Of a DNA stretch of 64,000 nucleotides, positions 52,795-60,808 are shown piece after piece. Below the pieces are notes generated by a model, which ran no database searches, was not told the origin of the DNA, and saw only the letters and a list, made by a program, of their open reading frames with translations. Positions within the stretch are counted from its first letter, which is position 1; each line of letters starts with the position of its first letter. The stretch comes from Aeromicrobium terrae (lineage in GTDB: Bacteria; Actinomycetota; Actinomycetes; Propionibacteriales; Nocardioidaceae), in the NCBI RefSeq assembly GCF_008039565.1, contig NZ_VDUX01000007.1, forward strand, positions 62,001 to 126,000, in the 5' to 3' direction. The position numbers and the translations under genes are program-made.

Positions 52795-53301
52795 CTAGAG
52801 GTACATGCCCCCACTGTGCGTCGAATCGTCCGAAGTAGCCGAATCGTCACCTTTGTCGTCGTTTGACGACGGAAGCGCCAGCCTCATGTTCTGGAACTGC
52901 GACTGGGCCTGGACCTGCTGCGCGTAGAGCGCGGCCTGGATGCCGTGGAACAGCCCCTCGAGCCAGCCGACGAGCTGGGCCTGCGCGATCCGCAGCTCGC
53001 CCTCGCTCGGTGCGGCCTCCTCGAACGGGAGGCTGAGCCGCTCGAGCTCCTCCACCAGCTCGGGGGCGAGACCGTCCTCCAGCTCCTTGATGGACTGCTG
53101 GTGGATCTCGCGGAGCCGGACACGGCTGGCCTCGTCGAGAGGCGCCGCCTTCACCTCCTCGAGCAGCTGGCGGATCATGCCGCCGATCCGCATGACCTTG
53201 GCGGGCTGCTCGACGAGGTCGGAGAGGGCGGACTCGCGTCGGGCCGGCGTGACGGGCGAGCCGTCGGGTCCGACGACGGGGTTGGACTCGGTCTCGGTCA
53301 T
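52795..53301 (-). CDS. bpa: Bacterial proteasome activator Bpa (PafE)
   Basis: A 168-aa helical protein that forms a ring docking on the 20S proteasome and opens its gate without ATP. Conserved core: QPAKVMRIGGMIRQLLEEV and AQLVGWLEGLFHGIQAALYA; the C-terminus GGMYL matches the HbYX-type GQYL docking motif of mycobacterial Bpa. N- and C-termini are acidic and Ser/Asp-rich. Its presence implies the organism has a 20S proteasome, not in this window. A WhiB-HTH gene follows on the same strand. Confidence 0.93.
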   Translation of the reverse strand: MTETESNPVVGPDGSPVTPARRESALSDLVEQPAKVMRIGGMIRQLLEEVKAAPLDEASRVRLREIHQQSIKELEDGLAPELVEELERLSLPFEEAAPSEGELRIAQAQLVGWLEGLFHGIQAALYAQQVQAQSQFQNMRLALPSSNDDKGDDSATSDDSTHSGGMYL

Positions 53302-53398
53302 GCCTCCAGCCTACGAGGGCGTCGCGACGTGGGCTCGGTCACGGTGCACGCGCTCTCCTCATGCGGCTTTCAGCCGGCGGTGGCACCGTGGAAGAGAT

Positions 53399-54442
53399 AT
53401 GCCGAAGACACGTGACCGACGACTCGACGTGCTCAAGGGCCTGCTCATCACCGGGGTGGTCCTGGGGCACTTCCTGGAGACCTCCGGCGGAGGTCCGCCG
53501 AGCGGGCTCTACCCGGGCTGGGACCACGAGCCTCAGCGCACCGTGCTGACGTTCCTCTACCTGTTCCACATGCCGCTGTTCATCTTCCTGGCGGGAATCA
53601 CGGCGCGGGAGCGCGACCTCGTGCACCGCGTCGTGCAGATGGTCGGCCTGTACGCCGTGCTCCAGGTCGCCTACCTGCTGATCCGGCCGCAGTACACGCT
53701 CACGCTCGACACGTTCGTCCATCCCGTCTACGGCCTGTGGTTCCTCTTGGCAATGGGGTGGTGGCTCGCGTCGCTGCCGATCGTCCGCCGCCTGGGCCAC
53801 TGGGCCTTGCCGGTCGCGCTCGTCGTGTCCCTGGCCGCGGTCGTCGCGCCGTTCTCCGACACCGACATCGGCGCGTGGTCGCGCGCGATCTGCTACTGGC
53901 CGTTCTTCGTCGCCGGCCAGCTCTACGGCACGCAGGTCCTGCGCCGCACCGCGCCGACCCGTGTGCTGCGCATGCTCGCCGCCGCCGTGGTGGGCGCTGC
54001 CGTGACGGGCGGCGTGATGCTCTCCGGGCTCGACCCGAACTGGTACCGGGGCGACTCGATCGCCGCCACGATGAACGAGAACGACGTCACCGCCGTGCTG
54101 GCTCGCGTGGTCTCGCTCGTCGCCGCCGTGACGCTGTCGTGGGCGGTGCTGACGCTGGTGCCGAAGCACCTGTCCCTGGTCGAGGGACTCGGTCGTCGCA
54201 GCCTCGGCGTCTACGCCCTGCACATCCCGGTCGTGTTCTTCGCCCAGGCCTGGTTCGAGCACGCAGGCCTGGCCATGTGGCCGGCGTCCGGCATCGCGGT
54301 GCTCATGACGGTGGCGACGCTCAGCGTCCTGCGGCTGCCGATCTTCGACCGCGCGGTGCGCACCACCGCCGGCACAGTGGCCGACGTCGTCGTCCCGGAC
54401 GCGCTGCGCCCGCACGAGGAGCTCAGCTCGCCGAAGTCGTGA
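53399..54442 (+). CDS. Acyltransferase family 3 membrane protein
   Basis: A 347-aa integral membrane acyltransferase with about ten helices. RDRRLDVLKGLLITGVVLGH is the N-terminal active-site segment with the histidine, and LFHMPLFIFLAGI follows helix 2, as in OafA/NodX-like O-acetyltransferases. Target could be a surface polysaccharide or lipid. The start is ATG 53399 (GAAGAG upstream); a longer frame is antisense to bpa. Its last 20 bases overlap the convergent oxidoreductase gene. Confidence 0.88.
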   Translation: MPKTRDRRLDVLKGLLITGVVLGHFLETSGGGPPSGLYPGWDHEPQRTVLTFLYLFHMPLFIFLAGITARERDLVHRVVQMVGLYAVLQVAYLLIRPQYTLTLDTFVHPVYGLWFLLAMGWWLASLPIVRRLGHWALPVALVVSLAAVVAPFSDTDIGAWSRAICYWPFFVAGQLYGTQVLRRTAPTRVLRMLAAAVVGAAVTGGVMLSGLDPNWYRGDSIAATMNENDVTAVLARVVSLVAAVTLSWAVLTLVPKHLSLVEGLGRRSLGVYALHIPVVFFAQAWFEHAGLAMWPASGIAVLMTVATLSVLRLPIFDRAVRTTAGTVADVVVPDALRPHEELSSPKS

Positions 54443-55403
54443 GCAGCACCTTGCCGACGTTCGAGGAGTCCTCGAGCACCTGGTGGGCCGCGCCCACCTC
54501 GTCGAGCGGGAACGTCGTGTGGATCATCGGCCGCACGGCGCCGGCCTCGATCATCGGCCAGACGTTCTCGACGGTGGCGGCGACGATCGCCGCCTTCTCC
54601 GCAGGCGGCCGGGCGCGCAGTGCGGTGGCCGACACCGAGGCGCGCTTGGCGAGCAGGGCGCCGAGATCGATCTCCGCCTTGGTGCCGCCCTGGAGCCCGA
54701 TGACGACGAGCCGGCCGTTGGTGGCCAACACGTCCACGTTCTTCTCGAGGTACTTGGCGCCGATGATGTCGAGCACGACGTCGGGCCGGAGGTCCGCATC
54801 CTTCAGCACCTCGACGAAGTCCTGCTCCTTGTAGTTGATGACGAGGTCGGCACCGAGCTGCCGGCACACCTCCGCCTTCTCGGGGCCGCCGACGGTGACC
54901 GCCACGCGGGCGCCGAGCTCCTTGGCGACCTGGATCGCCATCGTGCCGATGCCGCTGCCGCCGCCGTGGGCGAGCAGCGTCTCGCCGGGCTGGAGCCGGC
55001 CGACCATGACGACGTTCGACCAGACGGTGCACGCCACCTCCATCAGGCCGGCCGCGTCGACGAGGTCGACGCCTGCCGGCACCCGGGCGACCTGGCCCGC
55101 CGGCGCCACCACCGTCTCGGCGTACGCGCCGCCGGACAGGAGGGCGGCCACCTCGTCGCCGACGTCGAAACCGGTCACACCGTCGCCGAGCGCCGAGACG
55201 ACACCCGAGCACTCCAGGCCGAGGATGTCGGTGGCGCCGGGCGGCGGGTTGTAGAAGCCCTGGCGCTGCAGCAGGTCGGCCCGGTTGATGCCGGCCGCGC
55301 GGACCGCGATCTGGACCTCCCCGGGACCCGGCTCGGGATCCGGCCGGTCCACCACCTTCAGGGCGTCGACTCCACCGGGCTCCGGGACGACCACTGCGCG
55401 CAT
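54423..55403 (-). CDS. NAD(P)H quinone oxidoreductase, zinc-independent MDR family
   Basis: A 326-aa medium-chain reductase of the PIG3/TP53I3-like group: MRAVVVPEPGGVDALKVVDR, RADLLQRQGFYNPPPGATDI, LAHGGGSGIGTMAIQVAKEL (NADPH Rossmann motif) and YKEQDFVEVL. It lacks zinc-ligand cysteines. Likely reduces quinones or enones. Downstream of a TetR gene by nine bases, so probably under its control. Confidence 0.93.
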   Translation of the reverse strand: MRAVVVPEPGGVDALKVVDRPDPEPGPGEVQIAVRAAGINRADLLQRQGFYNPPPGATDILGLECSGVVSALGDGVTGFDVGDEVAALLSGGAYAETVVAPAGQVARVPAGVDLVDAAGLMEVACTVWSNVVMVGRLQPGETLLAHGGGSGIGTMAIQVAKELGARVAVTVGGPEKAEVCRQLGADLVINYKEQDFVEVLKDADLRPDVVLDIIGAKYLEKNVDVLATNGRLVVIGLQGGTKAEIDLGALLAKRASVSATALRARPPAEKAAIVAATVENVWPMIEAGAVRPMIHTTFPLDEVGAAHQVLEDSSNVGKVLLTTSAS

Positions 55404-55412
55404 GCCTGCACG

Positions 55413-56030
55413 CTACGACGTCTCCTGGAGGGCGGCGTCGATCAGGGCCCGTGCCGCCCAGAGCGACGTCTGCGTGCGGTCGTCGGCGTCGAGGCCGCGG
55501 ACGTCGTCGAGCACGATGAGCGCCTCCCAGCCGACCACCATGGCCAGCGCGGAGACGAGCCGCTCGAAGGCCACCGGCTCCAGGTCGTCACGCAGCGGCT
55601 CGAGGGCCTGCTCGATCCAGCCCACGCGTCGGTGGCCGCGGCGCTGGCCCGGCGCCGGGGGTTGGGCGAGGGTGAGGCGCACCATCGAGCGACCGAGCCG
55701 CAGGGTCTCCTCGCTCATCGTGGACAGGGTGCGCACCATGGCCTCGACGCGCTTCCCCGCGTCCGTGCCGCCCGGGTCGGCCTCGGCGATGGCGGTGTCG
55801 ACCTCGCGCTCGGAGAGCTCGCCGAGCATCGCGTCGAGCAACAGCTGGTCGAGGGTCGGGAAGTGCTGGTAGAGCGTGCGGCGCGAGACGTCGGCCGCCT
55901 CGGCGATCTCCGCCATGGACGGGGTCGCGCCGTCGGCGAGCAGCTGCTGCGTGGCGGCCAGGATCGCGGTGCGGGTGCGGCGCTTCTGGCGGGCCTTCCC
56001 GGCGACGGCGGCGGTCGGTTCGTCGGTCAT
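55413..56030 (-). CDS. TetR family regulator
   Basis: A 205-aa TetR protein: RTRTAILAATQQLLADGATP and EIAEAADVSRRTLYQHFPTL form the DNA-binding domain; the rest is helical and ligand-binding. ATG 56030 chosen over GTG 56060 to keep the divergent promoter free. It is upstream of the quinone oxidoreductase gene and divergent from the monooxygenase gene, both plausible targets. The gap carries imperfect repeats of a GTGCA type (56066-56097). Confidence 0.88.
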   Translation of the reverse strand: MTDEPTAAVAGKARQKRRTRTAILAATQQLLADGATPSMAEIAEAADVSRRTLYQHFPTLDQLLLDAMLGELSEREVDTAIAEADPGGTDAGKRVEAMVRTLSTMSEETLRLGRSMVRLTLAQPPAPGQRRGHRRVGWIEQALEPLRDDLEPVAFERLVSALAMVVGWEALIVLDDVRGLDADDRTQTSLWAARALIDAALQETS

Positions 56031-56112
56031 GCGCTCACTCTCTTGACAGGCTCGGCTCAATAGTACACCATCGTGCAGTCAATACACAGTTGTGCAAGAT
56101 TGGACAAGACCC

Positions 56113-56478
56113 ATGACGATCACCCCCGAGGACCGGACGGCGCCCGCCGGCGCCGAGCAGGCCGCCGGCCGCGTCACCCTGATGAACCGCTTCGTCGTCG
56201 CCCCCGAGCGCGACGACGACTTCCACGCCGCCTGGTACGAGACGAGTCGCTACTTCGTCGTCCAGCCGGGCTTCATCTCGCTGCGGCTGCACCGCGCGGT
56301 CAACGACGAGGCCAGCCATCGCTGGGTCAACGTCGCCGTGTGGGAGTCGGAGCAGGCCTTCCGCGCCGCGCACTCGACGGACGACTTCCGCCGCCTCGTC
56401 TCCCAGGAGAAGTGGCAGGAGTTCCCGAGCGAGCCGGTGCTGTTCCAGACCGTCGTCGCCGAGGGAGAGATGCCCTGA
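56113..56478 (+). CDS. Antibiotic biosynthesis monooxygenase (ABM) domain protein
   Basis: A 121-aa ferredoxin-like dimeric ABM protein: VTLMNRFVVAPERDDDFHAA, QPGFISLRLHRAV and WVNVAVWESEQAFRAA. Cofactor-free quinone-forming monooxygenase or haem/quinone-handling role; pairing with a quinone reductase across the divergent promoter is suggestive. ATG 56113 chosen; upstream ATG 56092 adds seven residues. Confidence 0.87.
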   Translation: MTITPEDRTAPAGAEQAAGRVTLMNRFVVAPERDDDFHAAWYETSRYFVVQPGFISLRLHRAVNDEASHRWVNVAVWESEQAFRAAHSTDDFRRLVSQEKWQEFPSEPVLFQTVVAEGEMP

Positions 56479-56508
56479 GAGTTCAGGTCGTTCTCAGAAC
56501 CCTCCTGA

Positions 56509-56514
56509 GACAAT
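56509..56514 (+). promoter_or_regulatory. -10 box for leaderless start of nitrilase gene
   Basis: GACAAT ends six bases before ATG 56521. Confidence 0.45.
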
Positions 56515-56520
56515 GGGCGG

Positions 56521-57300
56521 ATGCAGGTGGCCCTGGTGCAGCTGGCGTCGAGCACGGACTCGGCGGCCAATCGCGAGCTCGTCGAGACCCGTCTCGGCGG
56601 GCTCGACGGCGCTGCCGACCTGGTCCTCCTGCCCGAGGCCACGATGCACGACTTCGGGGACCCGCAGCACGACCTCGCGTCGGCCGCGGAGCCGCTCGAC
56701 GGTCCGTTCGTCTCGCTGCTCGCGGCGCAGGCCCGGCGCCTCGGCAGCGTGGTGGTGGCCGGGATGTTCGAGCAGACCGACGACCTGCCGTTCAACACCC
56801 TGGTCGCCGTCGGTCCGGACGGCAGCCTGCTGGCGACGTACCGCAAGATCCATTTGTACGACTCGTTCGGGTACCAGGAGTCCGACAGGCTCCGCGCCGG
56901 TGACATCGAGCCCGTGACACTGAAGGTCGGGGGCACGCGCGTCGGGCTGATGACCTGCTACGACCTCCGTTTCCCCGAGCTGGCCCGCGCCGTCGTCGAC
57001 GCCGGCGCCGAGCTCGTCGCGCTGCCCGCCGCGTGGGTGGCCGGCGAGCACAAGCTGCACCACTGGCGGACGCTGCTGACCGCCCGGGCCATCGAGAACA
57101 CGGTCGCGTTCGCGGCTGCGGCGCAGGGCGGACGGCGCTACACCGGACACTCGCTCGTCGTCGACGCGTGGGGTTCTATCGTGGCTGAGGCGGGTGACGA
57201 CGACGATCTGCTGCAGGCCGACCTCGACCCCGCCGACGTCGCACGAGCCCGCGACGTGAACCCCTCGTTGGCCAACCGAAGGATGCGATCCGCATGGTGA
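56521..57300 (+). CDS. Carbon-nitrogen hydrolase (nitrilase superfamily, Nit-type amidase)
   Basis: A 259-aa amidase with the catalytic triad region: glutamate in LVLLPEATMHDFGD, lysine in ATYRKIHLYDSFG and cysteine in GLMTCYDLRFPELAR. Length and motifs fit the Nit branch, whose members hydrolyse deaminated glutathione or omega-amides of 2-oxo acids, a metabolite-repair role. The following membrane protein gene starts seven bases before its stop. Confidence 0.92.
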   Translation: MQVALVQLASSTDSAANRELVETRLGGLDGAADLVLLPEATMHDFGDPQHDLASAAEPLDGPFVSLLAAQARRLGSVVVAGMFEQTDDLPFNTLVAVGPDGSLLATYRKIHLYDSFGYQESDRLRAGDIEPVTLKVGGTRVGLMTCYDLRFPELARAVVDAGAELVALPAAWVAGEHKLHHWRTLLTARAIENTVAFAAAAQGGRRYTGHSLVVDAWGSIVAEAGDDDDLLQADLDPADVARARDVNPSLANRRMRSAW

Positions 57301-58343
57301 CCGCTCCGGCCGGCCGACGACGCCTCGACACCGCCGCCCCGGAGTACGAGGTCCCGACGCGTGAGCCGCGTCTGGTCTCGCCCGCGTCGGTGCGGCTCGC
57401 GAACGCGGGCGTCTTCACCGCCTGGGCCATCGGGACCGCGATGTCGGCCACGTCGGTCATCGCGATCGGCGCGCCGACCTGGATCGAGCGGCCCGGCGCT
57501 GCGATCCTCCTGCTGGTCTTCGCCGTCGGGCTCACGCACCGCTCCGGCGGTCACATGCGCATCTGGGCGACGCTCGCCGGCGTGCTCGGGCTGGCCGCCG
57601 TGGTGATGGAGACCAACGTGCTCCTCGCCGGCGCCGCCACGACGACGGCCGTGCTGTCGGCCGTGGGCGCGGTGATGATCACGAGACCGGCCACCAACCT
57701 GCCTGGCGTGCTCGTCGAGTACGGGCTGTCGCTGGGCCTGGCGCTGAGCGGCACCGTCGCCGTCGCGGCCTGGAACGCGCCGGTGACCTACCAGCGGTTC
57801 GGCCTGTCGGTGCTCGCCGCGTCGCTCGGCCTCGCCATCATCCTCGTCTGGAACCTCGGCGCCGGCCTCCACGGACTGCAGCGGCAGAACCTCGCCGTCC
57901 TCGCCGGTGTGGCCGCGCTCGTCGTCATCGTGGTGGCCTACAGCAGCTTCGTCCGGACGCACGGCTCCGAGACCATCACCGACGGCATCGAGGACCTCAT
58001 CATCTGGATGCGCCAGGTCTTCGGCGGCGTGCCACGACCCGTCGAGGTGGTCATCGGGTTCCCCGCGCTGGTCGTCGGCGTCTCGATGCGCTCGAGGAAC
58101 CGCGAGGGCTGGTGGATCCTCGTCTTCGCCGTGCTCGGCACCGGGTTCGTGACCACGTCGCTGGTCTCGCCGGGCGCGTTCCCCACCTACATCGCGCTGT
58201 CGACGCTGTACTCGGCGATCCTCGGCCTCGGCGTCGGCCTCGTCGCGCGGCACCTCACGATGCGCGATCGATCAGCCCGGGCGGCCCGCGCGGTGGAACA
58301 GCAGCGCCGCGTCGAGCCGCCTCGCCTCGCCGCGCTGAAGTAA
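57294..58343 (+). CDS. Polytopic membrane protein of unknown function
   Basis: A 349-aa protein with a cytoplasmic basic N-terminus (about 1-45) and about nine to ten hydrophobic helices, for example FTAWAIGTAMSATSVIAIGA, LAGAATTTAVLSAVGAVMIT and GFVTTSLVSPGAFPTYIALS. No active-site motif or named family recognised. ATG 57294 (or GTG 57297) overlaps the nitrilase gene, so the two are coupled. The C-terminal 25 residues are Arg-rich. It ends 20 bases before tRNA-Ser. Confidence 0.78.
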   Translation: MVTAPAGRRRLDTAAPEYEVPTREPRLVSPASVRLANAGVFTAWAIGTAMSATSVIAIGAPTWIERPGAAILLLVFAVGLTHRSGGHMRIWATLAGVLGLAAVVMETNVLLAGAATTTAVLSAVGAVMITRPATNLPGVLVEYGLSLGLALSGTVAVAAWNAPVTYQRFGLSVLAASLGLAIILVWNLGAGLHGLQRQNLAVLAGVAALVVIVVAYSSFVRTHGSETITDGIEDLIIWMRQVFGGVPRPVEVVIGFPALVVGVSMRSRNREGWWILVFAVLGTGFVTTSLVSPGAFPTYIALSTLYSAILGLGVGLVARHLTMRDRSARAARAVEQQRRVEPPRLAALK

Positions 58344-58363
58344 GGGACACTGGACCTACCCTT

Positions 58364-58455
58364 GGAGGGGTGCCGGAGTGGCCGATCGGAACCGCCTTGA
58401 AAGCGGTCGCTGGCAGCGATGTCAGCCGCGGGTTCGAATCCCGCCCCCTCTGCCA
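58364..58455 (+). tRNA. tRNA-Ser (anticodon TGA)
   Basis: Acceptor pair GGAGGGG/CCCCTCT, long variable arm (GGCAGCGATGTC region), T arm CGGGTTCGAATCCCG, encoded CCA at 58453-58455. Anticodon TGA at 58398-58400 in loop CTTGAAA. Its final A is the first base of the next gene's ATG. Confidence 0.97.
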
Positions 58456-58859
58456 TGAGCAGCTATCGGTTGGACCGCAGCGTCGCCCTCGTCACCGTGG
58501 GCGTCTGCCTCGTCGTGTCCGCGGTCGCCGTGTTCGTCGCGTTCGTGGCGTCCGACTGGCTCCGCGTGCTGGCCGCGGTGGTGGCGGCGGTGGCCGTGCT
58601 CGTCGCTCTCCGCTTCGCCCTCCGCCCACCGGTGGTCCTCCGCCTCGACGCCGACGGCTACCGGTCCCGGTCGGCCACCGGCCGCTGGCTCGATGTCGAG
58701 GACGTCACGTTCTCCGACGACGTCCTCCGCCTCCGCCGCACCGACGGGACCGAGCAGCGTCTGCCCCTCGGCTTCGCCGGCGCCTCCCGCCTCGCCCTGC
58801 TCCGCGACGTCCACGAGCACCTCAACGCCGCCAACGGGTATCGACGCTTCGAGGGCTGA
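58455..58859 (+). CDS. Small membrane protein of unknown function
   Basis: A 134-aa protein with two N-terminal helices (about 9-33 and 36-56) followed by a cytoplasmic region LRLDADGYRSRSATGRWLDV, resembling the PH-like membrane-anchored small proteins of actinobacteria, though this match is weak. The ATG overlaps the tRNA-Ser CCA end by one base; there is no room for a separate promoter or ribosome site, so it must be translated from a read-through or leaderless transcript after tRNA cleavage. Confidence 0.72.
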   Translation: MSSYRLDRSVALVTVGVCLVVSAVAVFVAFVASDWLRVLAAVVAAVAVLVALRFALRPPVVLRLDADGYRSRSATGRWLDVEDVTFSDDVLRLRRTDGTEQRLPLGFAGASRLALLRDVHEHLNAANGYRRFEG

Positions 58860-58933
58860 CTGCTTCCACAAGTCCTGGCCCGCCGGGACCTTCGCCGGTG
58901 CCCTGCGTCTCGGTCAGCGACGAGAGTGGACGT

Positions 58934-59365
58934 GTGAACGGTACGAGTGCACAGGCGCCGGTGCCCTTCGCCTCCGTCACCACGCCGCGAGGCTGGGGCT
59001 GGTATCTCGGTGCGTTCTACCTGGTGATGGCCGGCATCAACATCGGGCTGACCGTCGCTGACTCTCAGACATACCGACACTTCGCGGACGAGGGCCTGTT
59101 CCCGTTCGTGCGCAGCGGCTGGCGCGACATCGTCATGGCGCATCCAGAGGTGTGGATCGGGCTGCTCGCCGCCGGCGAGATCGCGGTCGGCTTCGCGTTC
59201 CTCGCGGCGGGGTGGTGGCGTCGAGTCGCCTACGCCGCAGCGATCGTCTTCCACGTCGCCCTGATGACGTTCGGGTGGGGCTTCTGGCTGTGGAGCGTTC
59301 CGGCGATCACGATCCTGACCGCCGGTATGCGGCACGACCGACCGGCTGTGGCGGGCGCATCATGA
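58934..59365 (+). CDS. Four-helix membrane protein
   Basis: A 143-aa protein with about four helices: WYLGAFYLVMAGINIGLTV, VWIGLLAAGEIAVGFAFLAA, VAYAAAIVFHVALMTFGWGF and a final hydrophobic segment. The periplasmic or loop part has FPFVRSGWRDIVMAHPEVW. Family not recognised with confidence. GTG 58934 chosen; GTG a few codons upstream is possible. Overlaps the next membrane protein gene by ATGA, so the two are likely partners. Confidence 0.72.
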   Translation: MNGTSAQAPVPFASVTTPRGWGWYLGAFYLVMAGINIGLTVADSQTYRHFADEGLFPFVRSGWRDIVMAHPEVWIGLLAAGEIAVGFAFLAAGWWRRVAYAAAIVFHVALMTFGWGFWLWSVPAITILTAGMRHDRPAVAGAS

Positions 59366-59985
59366 GTGTCGCGCGGGCGGAGCGGGCTCCGGAGAGGGTC
59401 ACGCCCAGCTCGGACCTGCAGGTGGTGGCAGCCATCGACCTGCTCGCCAAGTTGATCCTGGTCCTCTTCCTGGTGCGCGTCAGCGTGGATCGGGCGTGGG
59501 GCCACATGGAGGGCAAGGCGCCGCTGACCCGAGCGATCGTGTATCCGTGCCTCGGGGCTGTGGTGCCGTTGCTCCACCTGGTCCGAAACCGTGCTGAGCC
59601 GTACCCGTGGGCGGCCGACCTGCTGGTCACGCTCGCCGGCTTCTCCGACATCCTGGGAAACCGGCTGGACCTCTACGACCGGATCCGGTGGTTCGACGAC
59701 TGGATGCACGTCATGAACACCGGCTTCGTCGCTGCGGCCGTCCTGCTGCTGACGACCACCAGCGCGACGCTCGGCCGACTCCTGGAGAGATCCGTGGCCG
59801 TGGGCATGACGACGTCCCTGGTCTGGGAGGTCTGGGAGTACTTCGCCTTCGTCACGCGGTCGCCGGAGCACCCCGACGCGTATGCCGACACCGTGGGTGA
59901 TCTCGCGCTCGGTTGGATCGGTGCGCTCACCGCCGCCATCGTCGTGGCGGAGATTCGCCGTCGGCATGCTGGTGCACGCGAGTAA
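59362..59985 (+). CDS. Membrane protein, DUF2238-like
   Basis: A 207-aa polytopic protein with about five to six helices. Conserved-looking charged residues lie within the membrane part: RIRWFDDWMHVMNTGFVAAA, SLVWEVWEYFAFV and YADTVGDLALGWIGAL, an arrangement like DUF2238/YjdF-type proteins where acidic and histidine residues could bind metal. Function unknown. Coupled to the preceding gene and 19 bases before the PRC/MgtE-N gene, so it may belong to the metal-transport unit. Confidence 0.72.
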   Translation: MSVARAERAPERVTPSSDLQVVAAIDLLAKLILVLFLVRVSVDRAWGHMEGKAPLTRAIVYPCLGAVVPLLHLVRNRAEPYPWAADLLVTLAGFSDILGNRLDLYDRIRWFDDWMHVMNTGFVAAAVLLLTTTSATLGRLLERSVAVGMTTSLVWEVWEYFAFVTRSPEHPDAYADTVGDLALGWIGALTAAIVVAEIRRRHAGARE

Positions 59986-60004
59986 CGCGCTGGGAGCATG
60001 AGGC

Positions 60005-60808
60005 ATGACTGCCCACCTCGAGCTGAGCCGCGTGCTCGGGTGTCCCGTGGTCACGGCCGATGGGGTCCGGGCCGGAGTCGTCGCCGACCTCACGGCGCGC
60101 CTGCCGGGTGGAGCGCCGCGCGTCGAACGGCTCGCCGTTGGCACACGGCGGCGAGCGGAATACCTCGTCCCGTGGTCGTCGGTGCAGACGGTCGACGCCG
60201 GGATGGTCCGACTGTCGAGCCCGGCACAGGCTCTCGATCGTGACCACCGGATCGGCGGCGGAGGACTGACCGATCGCGCGCTGAGCGAGGAGGAGATCCT
60301 GCTCGGCCGTGACGTCATGGACAGCCAGGTGGTCGACCTCGCCGGGCTCCGGCTCTCGCGGGTGTCGGACGTGCTGCTCGAGACCGCGGAGGACGGCGTC
60401 TGGGTCGCTGCGGTCGACCTCGGCATCGGGGCCGTGCTGGCGCGCCTCGGGCTTCGTCGGCTCGGCGAGCGGCTGCCACCGGTAGTCGTCGCGTGGGAGG
60501 ACCTGCACCTGGCCTCGCCGCGGGGCCACAGCGTGCAGCTGGCCACGGCGGCAGAACAACTTCGTCGCCTGGACGCCGCCACGCTGAGCGCGGTCGTGAC
60601 CCGCATGCCGACGGAGCCAGCCACCGACGTCCTGCGCGCGATCGGCCCGGAGCACGCGGACCGCGTCCTTCGGGCCAGTCACGCCGTGCACCGTCGACGG
60701 CTCCGCGACGAGCTGGTGGGGGAGCCGTCACCGCGGTTGCGTCGTTCGCGACGGACGGCCGGGTGGCGGGTCCACCGATCTCCCCATGGCACGGGTGAGG
60801 AGTCATGA
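60005..60808 (+). CDS. PRC-barrel and MgtE N-terminal-domain protein
   Basis: A 267-aa soluble protein. Two PRC-barrel-like segments: ELSRVLGCPVVTADGVRAG onward (about 5-75) and LLGRDVMDSQVVDLAGLRLS onward (about 98-175). Residues about 178-245 have the helical MgtE-N pattern (LRRLDAATLSAVVTRMPTEP, DVLRAIGPEHADRVLRA), the cytosolic Mg2+-sensing gate domain of MgtE. The C-terminus is Arg-rich. It overlaps the NRAMP-related gene by ATGA, suggesting it senses metal and regulates that transporter. Confidence 0.82.
   Translation: MTAHLELSRVLGCPVVTADGVRAGVVADLTARLPGGAPRVERLAVGTRRRAEYLVPWSSVQTVDAGMVRLSSPAQALDRDHRIGGGGLTDRALSEEEILLGRDVMDSQVVDLAGLRLSRVSDVLLETAEDGVWVAAVDLGIGAVLARLGLRRLGERLPPVVVAWEDLHLASPRGHSVQLATAAEQLRRLDAATLSAVVTRMPTEPATDVLRAIGPEHADRVLRASHAVHRRRLRDELVGEPSPRLRRSRRTAGWRVHRSPHGTGEES

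Noticed and set aside
56066..56097. TetR operator between the regulator and the ABM gene
   Set aside because: GTGCA-type repeats are present but symmetry is poor (about five of seven pairs), so not called as a site.
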